A DNA stretch of 14,059 bases, from positions 1-14,059 of the forward strand of contig JBFXHX010000070.1 of NCBI GenBank assembly GCA_050176585.1. Reading direction: 5' to 3'. Position numbers and translations under genes: made by a program. Below, in pieces: positions 1 to 5,773 of this stretch; position 1 is the first letter of the stretch, and every line of letters begins with the position of its first letter. The notes beneath the pieces were generated by a model, which was given only the letters and a program-made list of their open reading frames with translations, was not told the origin of the DNA and did no database searches. This DNA comes from CAYYWP01 sp050176585. Its GTDB lineage: Bacteria > Desulfobacterota > Binatia > HRBIN30 > CADEER01.

Positions 1-474
1 GCGCGATACAGAGTCTTCACTGCCAAGCGGCGGATCGTCAGCTTCGGCGCTGGATATGACTTCGCGTCGAACCGGCCGACTCCGGCGCCACCCCTGCCCG
101 CCTTCTTAGCGCCGATTCGCAAGCGCGCGGCGGAGTGGGCGGGCGTTTCGGAGCGCGAGCTGTCGCAGTGCACGGTCGCGGAGTATTCAGCTGGAACACA
201 GCTGGGATGGCATCGCGACGTGCCAACATTCGGCATCGTCATCGGCATCTCGCTCGCCTCAGCGTGCCGGATGCGCCTGCGCCCGTACCCGCATGTAAAG
301 GGCGCCCGAGCCCCCTCGCGAACACTCGTCCTTGAGCCCCGCTCGATCTACGTCCTGCGCGGCGACGTGCGCTGGCGCTGGCAACACGCCATCGCCCCCA
401 CCAAGGCGTTGCGCTACTCGATCACGCTCCGGACGATGGCGCGCGCTGCCACCGACGTGATCCATACCCCCTGA
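1..474 (+). CDS. AlkB-like 2OG-Fe(II) dioxygenase, 5'-truncated by window edge
   Basis: The open frame runs in from the left edge and ends at TGA 472-474, leaving 157 C-terminal residues. The AlkB signature is visible: GWHRD supplies the iron ligands H71 and D73 (numbered from the window edge), H129 in WQHAI is the distal histidine, and RYSITLR (138-144) matches the 2-oxoglutarate-binding RYNLTFR motif of AlkB, with Ser in place of the usual Asn. A Y-x-x-G-x-x-L-G-W-H run before the iron site is also typical. Family members oxidatively demethylate alkylated bases in DNA or RNA, and some bacterial homologues act on other substrates. The N-terminal nucleotide-recognition lid lies outside the window, so the subfamily cannot be set. 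It is convergent with the minus-strand hydrolase gene, with 142 bp between their stops. The family call is firm and the substrate is inferred. Confidence 0.87.
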   Translation, partial: ARYRVFTAKRRIVSFGAGYDFASNRPTPAPPLPAFLAPIRKRAAEWAGVSERELSQCTVAEYSAGTQLGWHRDVPTFGIVIGISLASACRMRLRPYPHVKGARAPSRTLVLEPRSIYVLRGDVRWRWQHAIAPTKALRYSITLRTMARAATDVIHTP

Positions 475-585
475 TTGCCTACAGCGCGGTCCTCGTCCGG
501 CCGCGCGACGGCACGGCCACTCCCCGGCGGGCGCCCACGCTATTTCCGGCCGCCCAAGCCTGAGCACGCGCTACGGGCGGGCTAT

Positions 586-615
586 GGCGCCGCCGGCCGC
601 GGTGCCGCTTTCTCC
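586..615 (+). terminator. Candidate hairpin terminator between convergent genes
   Basis: Bases 586-593 and 599-606 can form an 8-bp stem (one G-U pair) with a 5-base loop, followed by the pyrimidine-rich stretch GCTTTCTCC. On the plus strand this lies about 110 bp after the AlkB-like stop. On the minus strand the G-U becomes an A-C mismatch, so it is weaker as a terminator for the hydrolase gene, whose stop is at 617. The rest of 475-616 is GC-rich and shows no gene. There is no true U tract, so the call is tentative. Confidence 0.3.
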
Positions 616-616
616 G

Positions 617-1426
617 TTATTGCGCGAGAAACTCCGCGTAGATGTCGAGAATCTCGGGGCGCTCGAAATGCAGGAAATGCCCGGCGTCCTCTACGACGCG
701 CGTCTGGCAATTCCGGATGCGGGTCGTCGCGGTCTCCAGGTCCGCGCGATCCAGAATCTCGTCGTTGGCGCCGTTGATGATCAGCGTCGGCGCCGTGATC
801 CGATCGAGCGCGACGTACTCGGCGATATCCTGCACCCCCTCCACAAACTCGCAGTGGTTGTAGAACGTGCGCGCCTGATCGGGGCTCATGCGCTTGAACT
901 GCTCGATGATCTGCCGCTTGTAGGTGTCACTGATGTTCTGTCCGAACCCGTCGATAATCAGCTCCGCCGCTTTGCCGTTCTCGCCGCGCTCATAGAACGC
1001 CTGGCCGTCGCGGATGAGCTCGAGCATGCGCTTGCTCGGTCGGACCCCGAAGCTGGCGAGCACCAGCTTGTCCACCGCCGACGGATACCGGGCGGCGTAC
1101 GCGGCGACCACCATCGTTCCCCACGAGCAGCCGACCAGCGTCAGCGGCCCCGGACGGCGGGTGAGCTCGATGATACGATTCAGTATGCCGACCTGTTCAT
1201 CGATTGATGCTTCGAGGGCACCGCTCAGCACGCGCGACCGTCCCACACCGGGGAGATCGAAAATGACAATCGAGTATTGCCCGCGAAAATACGCGATCAG
1301 CGAGCGCCAGACCGCCATTGTCTGCTGGACGCCGCTGACGCACACCATCGTCTGCGCAGCGTTTCCGTAGGCGCGGTACGCGACGCGGAAACGCCCATGG
1401 CGGATTTCCCCTTTGGCGATCACCAT
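617..1426 (-). CDS. Alpha/beta hydrolase resembling RhlA/PhaG 3-hydroxyacyl transferases
   Basis: This is a 269-residue alpha/beta hydrolase-fold protein. The nucleophile elbow GCSWG gives S101, D222 lies in INGANDE and H250 in EDAGHFLHFE, so the catalytic triad is complete. The segments FDLPGVGRSR, the Ser elbow, INGxxDE followed by a D-rich helix, and DAGHFL-x-x-E resemble RhlA and PhaG, which act on (R)-3-hydroxyacyl groups from fatty-acid synthesis. The triad spacing also matches what I recall for RhlA (Ser102, Asp223, His251). Related esterases and lipases cannot be excluded. No signal peptide or membrane segment is seen, so it is probably cytoplasmic. The ATG at 1426 was chosen because the fold begins just after it and GGTGG lies about 5 bases upstream. 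An open frame extends to 1597, but that extension is low-complexity and overlaps the preceding gene. It is the last of three minus-strand genes, 79 bp after the CHI-like gene. Confidence 0.8.
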   Translation of the reverse strand: MVIAKGEIRHGRFRVAYRAYGNAAQTMVCVSGVQQTMAVWRSLIAYFRGQYSIVIFDLPGVGRSRVLSGALEASIDEQVGILNRIIELTRRPGPLTLVGCSWGTMVVAAYAARYPSAVDKLVLASFGVRPSKRMLELIRDGQAFYERGENGKAAELIIDGFGQNISDTYKRQIIEQFKRMSPDQARTFYNHCEFVEGVQDIAEYVALDRITAPTLIINGANDEILDRADLETATTRIRNCQTRVVEDAGHFLHFERPEILDIYAEFLAQ

Positions 1427-1505
1427 ATCGCCACCGAAACCCGGCGGAGGTCGCGCTGGCCGACCGTGCGGCGCTGGAGGGAACCGAATCTGCGCGTGTA
1501 CACCA

Positions 1506-2159
1506 TCAACTCGATTCTGCCGTGACCCTGGCGAGCAACTGATCGCGATCCAGCACCGGATGCGGACCGAACCACATGGACCAGAACACCCGTGCAAAGG
1601 TGGGATTGGTGATCTCGCACGCGATGGTGCCGCCGTAGACGCCCTGCAGGCGTCCGCCCGGCAGCCAGCGTACGACGAAGCGCTCGCCCTTGACGACGTC
1701 CTTGTGCGTGGCGGCGAGAAACCGATCGAGCAGCGGGCGGGTGGCGTGCAGCTCCTCGTGGCTGGCGTTGCGTGTATAGCTTTGAATCAAGCCGTCGCGA
1801 ATCTGATCGGCGCGCAGGTCGCGCGCGAACTCCATCGTGATCTGTTTGGCGACGTCGTCGGACAGGATGCGTTGGACGATTCCGGGCCGCACAGCGGCCG
1901 ACCGGTCGTCCAGGTAGTGCGCGACCGAGTAGACCTTGAAGATGAACTTGGTTCTGACCGCTACGCCCGTCGCCGTCAAGTGGTAGGTGACGCCGTGATC
2001 GACGAAGCTCACCTCGCTCGGAAATGCCGCGCCGGTGGCGCGGGCCACGACCATCGCGGCGCTGGATACGGCGATGTCGGCGAGACTTCCGGGGACGGCC
2101 AGCAGCGCGATCGCCGCGACGACGCCCAGCCACCTGGCGATCGTGTGCGCCGGCGTCAT
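1506..2159 (-). CDS. Chalcone-isomerase-like exported protein
   Basis: This 217-residue protein looks like the bacterial chalcone isomerase-like family. The characteristic block is TGVAVRTKFIFKVYSVAHYL (64-83), followed by a helix with FARDL and a C-terminal strand pair with GGRLQGVYGG (168-177). Residues 9-27 form a hydrophobic stretch after a short N-terminus, consistent with a Sec signal peptide or an anchor, so the product probably works in the periplasm. Bacterial members rarely have proven enzymatic activity. The fold also includes plant fatty-acid-binding proteins, so lipid binding is possible but inferred. The ATG overlaps the stop of the JmjC gene as ATGA (2156-2159), which implies translational coupling and fixes the start. 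An upstream in-frame start at 2198 would lie deep inside that gene and is not preferred. The hydrolase gene follows after 79 bp. Confidence 0.75.
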   Translation of the reverse strand: MTPAHTIARWLGVVAAIALLAVPGSLADIAVSSAAMVVARATGAAFPSEVSFVDHGVTYHLTATGVAVRTKFIFKVYSVAHYLDDRSAAVRPGIVQRILSDDVAKQITMEFARDLRADQIRDGLIQSYTRNASHEELHATRPLLDRFLAATHKDVVKGERFVVRWLPGGRLQGVYGGTIACEITNPTFARVFWSMWFGPHPVLDRDQLLARVTAESS

Positions 2160-3238
2160 GGGCGTTCCGCCCGGCGTTTGGCGGCGCGCGCCTTCCAAGT
2201 GAACCAGCGCTCCGCGGCGAGCTTGTTCATGAGGCGATCGATGGGGGAAATGAGCGCGAGGTTCACATAGCCTGCGAGCTGCGTCATCAGGCGCTCGCTC
2301 GGGCAGCGCAGGGAGATGCCGTAGCCGGCCTCTTCGTAGACGACTTGGTGCCAGTAGCCGCTCGGCATGAACAGGGTCTCGCCGGGCTGCACCGTCACGA
2401 CCTGCCCGTGCGCGCGCGCGAGCGCGGGAAATCGGGCGAAGTCGGGCCGCTCGGCGTCGACGTAGCTCCGCACGGTGAAGGGATGCCGGTACAGGTGCGC
2501 CGACTGCTCCTTCGGAAAGAGGTAGATGCGACGGCGACCGTACAACGCGGTGTGGAACACGTGCCCGAGGTCGATGTCGTAGTGAATCGGTGTCACCGCC
2601 CCCCGGCAGCCGAAGAAGGTGAAGACGAAGCGGCTGGAGAAGCGGTCGGCAAGGGTCGGAAAACGAATGTCCTGCAGCAGCGCCGGCATCTTCGCCGCGA
2701 TGTTGTGCAGGAACATGCGCAGGTCGCGCTCGGTCGTCAGGATCGTATCCAGAAACTCGCGGAACGGCATGGTGGCGATGCTCGACATGTAGTTGCGGCC
2801 CGGGCTGCAGAAGCTCGCGTCGTACACGCGCACGCGGTGGTCACCGAACGTATCGGCGAGATACTGGGGCGTCCATTTCCCCGTCGCCGGCCAGTCTGCC
2901 GCGAGGTCGGTGAGCACGACGGCGCGCCGCGGGCGCAGATATCTATCCTGGAACTCCGCGCGTGAAATCGCGGTGCGGCGCGGCACTGCCGATAACCCGA
3001 TGCCCGGCCGGGGTTGCGCCTCGGTACCGGCCGCAATTGTGCGACTAGGAACAAGGGCGCCATCCAGTGCGCGAACGTGACTTTGCGCCGCGCGCACCGC
3101 GCCCGCCATTCGCATGCTCGGCCAACCGCGCGCGTGCGCAGACAGCTCGTCCGTACCGGCGACCGCGTCAGACCCCGCAGACCGGCCAACCGAGCGCCAC
3201 TTGCGAACAGACGGCGCGTCGATCTTGCTCACTCCCAC
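2156..3238 (-). CDS. JmjC/cupin-8 type Fe(II)/2OG oxygenase-like protein
   Basis: This protein of up to 360 residues contains a cupin-8/JmjC fold. H219 and D221 in TPIHYDIDLG and H297 in GYWHQVV form the expected HxD...H iron triad. The ILE-type substrate-entry segment (AVVLTDLAADWPA, about 106-118) and the sequence RRIYLFP after the HxD motif are also typical. Family members hydroxylate protein residues such as Asn, His or Arg, or small molecules, and the substrate here is unknown. The C-terminal tail is basic (KARAAKRRAERP). The start is uncertain: GTG at 3238 gives the longest form, ATGs at 3115 and 3109 are alternatives, and recognisable homology begins only near residue 78. No clear Shine-Dalgarno decides it. 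It lies 95 bp downstream of the response regulator stop and overlaps the CHI-like gene by 4 bp. The fold is confident and the role unknown. Confidence 0.8.
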   Translation of the reverse strand: MGVSKIDAPSVRKWRSVGRSAGSDAVAGTDELSAHARGWPSMRMAGAVRAAQSHVRALDGALVPSRTIAAGTEAQPRPGIGLSAVPRRTAISRAEFQDRYLRPRRAVVLTDLAADWPATGKWTPQYLADTFGDHRVRVYDASFCSPGRNYMSSIATMPFREFLDTILTTERDLRMFLHNIAAKMPALLQDIRFPTLADRFSSRFVFTFFGCRGAVTPIHYDIDLGHVFHTALYGRRRIYLFPKEQSAHLYRHPFTVRSYVDAERPDFARFPALARAHGQVVTVQPGETLFMPSGYWHQVVYEEAGYGISLRCPSERLMTQLAGYVNLALISPIDRLMNKLAAERWFTWKARAAKRRAERP

Positions 3239-3257
3239 CCCCGGTCATACGAGGTCG

Positions 3258-3284
3258 ATATTACGGCGCGCGTGCCGGGGTCAA
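3258..3284 (-). promoter_or_regulatory. Candidate sigma-70 promoter upstream of the JmjC gene
   Basis: On the minus strand TTGACC (3279-3284) matches the -35 consensus at five of six positions. TAATAT (3258-3263) matches the -10 at four of six, with a short 15-base spacer. It is the AT-richest part of the 95-bp gap between the response regulator and JmjC genes. The -10 lies 19 bases before the GTG at 3238, so the leader would be very short. It could drive the three-gene set separately from the regulators. The spacing is suboptimal, hence the low confidence. Confidence 0.3.
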
Positions 3285-3307
3285 TCCCGAATTGTGCTCC
3301 GGCATTG

Positions 3308-3331
3308 GGCGGGCCCGCCGCGCCGCCCGCC
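3308..3331 (-). terminator. GC hairpin just after the response regulator stop
   Basis: Bases 3308-3314 pair with 3325-3331 as a 7-bp all-GC stem with a 10-base loop, directly after the response regulator stop codon (3334-3336). Within it, GGCGGGCCCGCC (3308-3319) is itself a perfect palindrome. No U-tract follows on the minus strand, so it could be an attenuator, a stabilising 3' hairpin or simply chance in GC-rich DNA. Confidence 0.2.
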
Positions 3332-3333
3332 GG

Positions 3334-4047
3334 TCAGGCCACGAACTTGTAGCCGACCCCGTGGATGGTCGCGATGTATCGCGGCGCGCCGGGGTCAGGT
3401 TCGATCTTGCGGCGCAGCTTGGCGATGTGCATGTCGACCGTCCGCGTGAACGGCAGCCGCCGATAGCCCCATACGCGCTTCAACAACTCCTCGCGCGTGA
3501 CCACCTCGCCGCGCCGGGAGATCAGCAACGCAAGGATGTTGAACTCGCGCGGCGACAGTGCGATCGGTGTGCCGGCCCGCGTGGCGCGCAGGCGTGCAAA
3601 GTCCAGGATCACGTCGCCGAAGGCGTAGCGCTCAGGCGGCGCCGGGCGCGGCGCACGGCGATGGGCCGCGCGCACGCGCGCCAGCAGCTCGAGAAAACTG
3701 AACGGCTTGGTCACGTAATCGTCGGCGCCGATCGAGAGCCCATGCACCTTGTCGGTCTCCTGACCGCGCGCGGTCAGCATGATAATCGGCACATCGTCGC
3801 GCGCCTCGCGCAGCCGCGCGCAGACGTCCAGACCGCTCATGGCGGGGAGCATGACATCCAGAATGATGACGTCGACTTCGGACTCGCGCGCCAGGCGCAA
3901 CCCCTGCACGCCGTCGGCCGCCGTGAGCACGGTGCAACCCTCGTAGGTGAAGCCGTCGCGCAAGGCCACGGCCATGACCGGGTCGTCCTCGACGATCAGC
4001 ACGCGCAGAGGCGCCGCGCCGGGATGGCTGAACCCATCAGGCGGCAT
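3334..4047 (-). CDS. OmpR/PhoB-family response regulator
   Basis: This is a 237-residue response regulator. The receiver domain (about 14-128) carries the acidic pair D21-D22, the phosphoacceptor D64 in ILDVMLP, T92 in MLTA and K114 in VTKPF, so all activation residues are present. The winged-helix DNA-binding domain (about 140-236) has the usual LSPREFNIL, VVTREELLKRVWG, TVDMHIAKLRRKI and IHGVGYKF segments. It should be phosphorylated by the kinase encoded immediately upstream, whose 3' end it overlaps by 11 bp (4037-4047). That overlap indicates co-transcription and probable translational coupling. Its likely targets are the divergent RND operon, the kinase promoter and perhaps the three genes downstream. 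Such regulators bind direct repeats with a period of about 10-11 bp, and a repeat of this kind is present at 5711-5725. The family call is very secure and the regulon is inferred. Confidence 0.95.
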   Translation of the reverse strand: MPPDGFSHPGAAPLRVLIVEDDPVMAVALRDGFTYEGCTVLTAADGVQGLRLARESEVDVIILDVMLPAMSGLDVCARLREARDDVPIIMLTARGQETDKVHGLSIGADDYVTKPFSFLELLARVRAAHRRAPRPAPPERYAFGDVILDFARLRATRAGTPIALSPREFNILALLISRRGEVVTREELLKRVWGYRRLPFTRTVDMHIAKLRRKIEPDPGAPRYIATIHGVGYKFVA

Positions 4048-5638
4048 GCGTCGGCAACTCGATCGTGAACGTGCTGCCCGCGCCCGGGCGGCTCTCGACC
4101 ATCACGCGTCCACGGTGCGCCTCGACGATGTGCTTGACAATCGCGAGCCCGAGCCCACTGCCGTTCGCGTCGTGCACGAGCCCGTTGCGCACGCGGTAGA
4201 AGCGCTCGAAAATCCGCTCCTGCTCATCGACCTCGATGCCCGCGCCATGATCGCTGACCGCCACGGTGACGAAGCCGTTCCGCTGGCCGAGCACGACGCC
4301 GATACGCCGCGCCGCGCCCGAGTACTTGAGCGCGTTGTCCAGCAGGTTGGTGAGCACCTGACTGACCGCCGGCGGATCCACCCACGCCGGCGGTAAGGGC
4401 GCGGGCGGCGTGCGCAGGTCGACCGCGAAGCCGTCCTGTCGCAGGCGCACCTCGAAAGCCTTCAGCGTATCCGCGACGATCGCGCCGAGATCCGCGGCCT
4501 CGAAACGATAGCGCTTCTGGCCGGACTCGATTTTTGCGAAGTCGAGAATGTTGTCGACCAGCTGGGTCAGCCGGCGGCTCTCGGCTTCGATGTATTCGCC
4601 GTACTCGCAAATCTTCGCCGTATCCTTCACGCGCCCCAACCGCATGAACTCGCCGAAGACGCGGATCGAAGCGAGCGGCGTGCGCAACTCATGCGAGACC
4701 CTGGACACGAACTCGGTCTTCATTTGAGAGAGCCGTGTGGCTCGCGCGGCACTCCGCAAGGCGAGGAGTACCGCGGCGAGCAGCAGCGCGCCGAGCATGA
4801 GCGAGAGCGCGACGTCCACCAGAAAGTTCCAGCGCGCCCACTGCTCGGGCGTTGTCGACGTGTTCCGCACCAGCAGCGTCGTATCGGTGAAGACGAAGCG
4901 GAACGGCGCATCGACGGCCGCGGATGACGGGGCGTTGACGGGAGTGTCCTGACGCCGGCCGATGCTCACGGCGATCTGGTCGCGTAGCGGTTCCGGTACG
5001 AGGCCTCGCTCCGCCGCGATCAGCTCCGGTACGTAGCGCTCGCGGAAATACGCGCTGTCGAGGACCATTCCCGCGACCCCGCGCACCCGGGCGTAGCGGT
5101 CCACGATCGGGCGTAGGATCACGCGGGTGTCCGGGTCCCGCTCGTCCACGACTGGTGCCGCGGAGCCCAGCGGCGTCCCCTCCTGGGCGGTCACGCGCCA
5201 GGGAGCCGAGGCGACGCGCGCAGCGCGCGCCGAGGGCTCCTCGGGCGGAACGTCGAGCGCACGCCCGTCCGGTGCGAAGAACAGCGGCGCGGCGTCCTCG
5301 CCATCATCGAATGGGATTACGAAGAAGCTCTTCACCCCGCGGGGATCGCGCGTCGCGAAGTGCGACGCCAGCGCCTGCCGCTGCTCCGCGTCCAGCAGCC
5401 CGACCGGAACCTGCAACGCGTTCTCCGCCTTCTGCCGGTAGAAAGCTTCCGCGGTCCGCAACACAGTGCGGCCGTAGCCCTTCAGCGCGAGCAGGTGTGC
5501 CGCCGCCGACGTCTCCTGCAGCCGCGTGAGGGTGCGCAGCTGCAGGACCAGAAGCACGGCGAGCGGAATGATGACGGCGGCGAACGCCAGCCAGCGGCGC
5601 GACCGGCGGCCCGCTCGGGCTTTGAGGGCGACCCGCAT
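4037..5638 (-). CDS. Membrane sensor histidine kinase, partner of the adjacent regulator
   Basis: This is a 533-residue HisKA-type kinase. A basic N-terminus precedes the first membrane segment (about 17-34), followed by a large periplasmic sensor region (about 36-270) and a second membrane segment (about 272-294). The dimerisation box SRVSHELRTPLAS holds the phosphoacceptor H316. The ATPase domain shows the N box NLLDNALKYS (431-440), the G1 box DHGAGI (463-468), FERFYR, and the G2 box GSGLGLAIVKHIV (493-505). No clear HAMP domain separates the second membrane segment from HisKA; the linker is only about 20 residues. I do not recognise the sensor fold, so the signal is unknown. ATG at 5638 is the first plausible start, and a perfect TATAAT lies 8 bases before it, so the transcript may be nearly leaderless. 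It is divergent from the efflux operon and overlaps the regulator gene by 11 bp. Confidence 0.94.
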   Translation of the reverse strand: MRVALKARAGRRSRRWLAFAAVIIPLAVLLVLQLRTLTRLQETSAAAHLLALKGYGRTVLRTAEAFYRQKAENALQVPVGLLDAEQRQALASHFATRDPRGVKSFFVIPFDDGEDAAPLFFAPDGRALDVPPEEPSARAARVASAPWRVTAQEGTPLGSAAPVVDERDPDTRVILRPIVDRYARVRGVAGMVLDSAYFRERYVPELIAAERGLVPEPLRDQIAVSIGRRQDTPVNAPSSAAVDAPFRFVFTDTTLLVRNTSTTPEQWARWNFLVDVALSLMLGALLLAAVLLALRSAARATRLSQMKTEFVSRVSHELRTPLASIRVFGEFMRLGRVKDTAKICEYGEYIEAESRRLTQLVDNILDFAKIESGQKRYRFEAADLGAIVADTLKAFEVRLRQDGFAVDLRTPPAPLPPAWVDPPAVSQVLTNLLDNALKYSGAARRIGVVLGQRNGFVTVAVSDHGAGIEVDEQERIFERFYRVRNGLVHDANGSGLGLAIVKHIVEAHRGRVMVESRPGAGSTFTIELPTHAA

Positions 5639-5646
5639 GCGCGCGG

Positions 5647-5652
5647 ATTATA
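5647..5652 (-). promoter_or_regulatory. Perfect -10 hexamer (TATAAT) before the kinase gene
   Basis: The minus strand reads TATAAT exactly, with only 8 bases before the ATG at 5638. Transcription would begin within a base or two of the start codon, giving a leaderless or near-leaderless mRNA. No good -35 lies at the normal distance (CGGCAT at 5670-5675), which suggests activator help, possibly from autoregulation through the repeat at 5711-5725. It stands out because the surrounding DNA is very GC-rich. Confidence 0.5.
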
Positions 5653-5710
5653 CACGCGACGGTCGGCGCATGCCGCCCCGCGCGCTCCGTGCTGCGCGGC
5701 GGTGGCCGGT

Positions 5711-5725
5711 TTTACGTTTTTTTAC
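5711..5725. promoter_or_regulatory. GTAAA-N5-GTAAA direct repeat, candidate response-regulator box
   Basis: The plus strand reads TTTAC-GTTTT-TTTAC, which on the minus strand is GTAAA-N5-GTAAA, a direct repeat of 10-bp period. This is the recognition pattern described for the OmpR-family regulator CpxR. It lies in the 135-bp gap between the kinase gene and the RND operon, 48 bp before the channel GTG and 72 bp before the kinase ATG. It is therefore well placed for the neighbouring regulator to control both directions. The T-run in very GC-rich DNA also makes it stand out. That the local regulator binds it is inferred. Confidence 0.45.
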
Positions 5726-5773
5726 CTGGCGCTGCGTGGCAGCCGCGTTGACGGCCCCGTACACTTCGCCACG

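Noticed and set aside
1427..1597. N-terminal extension of the alpha/beta hydrolase to 1597
   Set aside because: The extra 57 residues are low-complexity, overlap the CHI-like gene and precede the natural start of the fold at the ATG at 1426.
2024..2965. 313-residue plus-strand open frame antisense to the JmjC and CHI-like genes
   Set aside because: It shows no recognisable motif or ribosome-binding site, and both minus-strand genes under it have clear family signatures.
3067..4068. 333-residue plus-strand open frame antisense to the response regulator
   Set aside because: It is an antisense shadow of a gene with every receiver and DNA-binding motif intact.
5748..5753. TTGACG as a -35 element for the efflux operon
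   Set aside because: It matches five of six -35 positions, but 16-18 bases downstream there is no -10, and transcription would start inside the channel gene.
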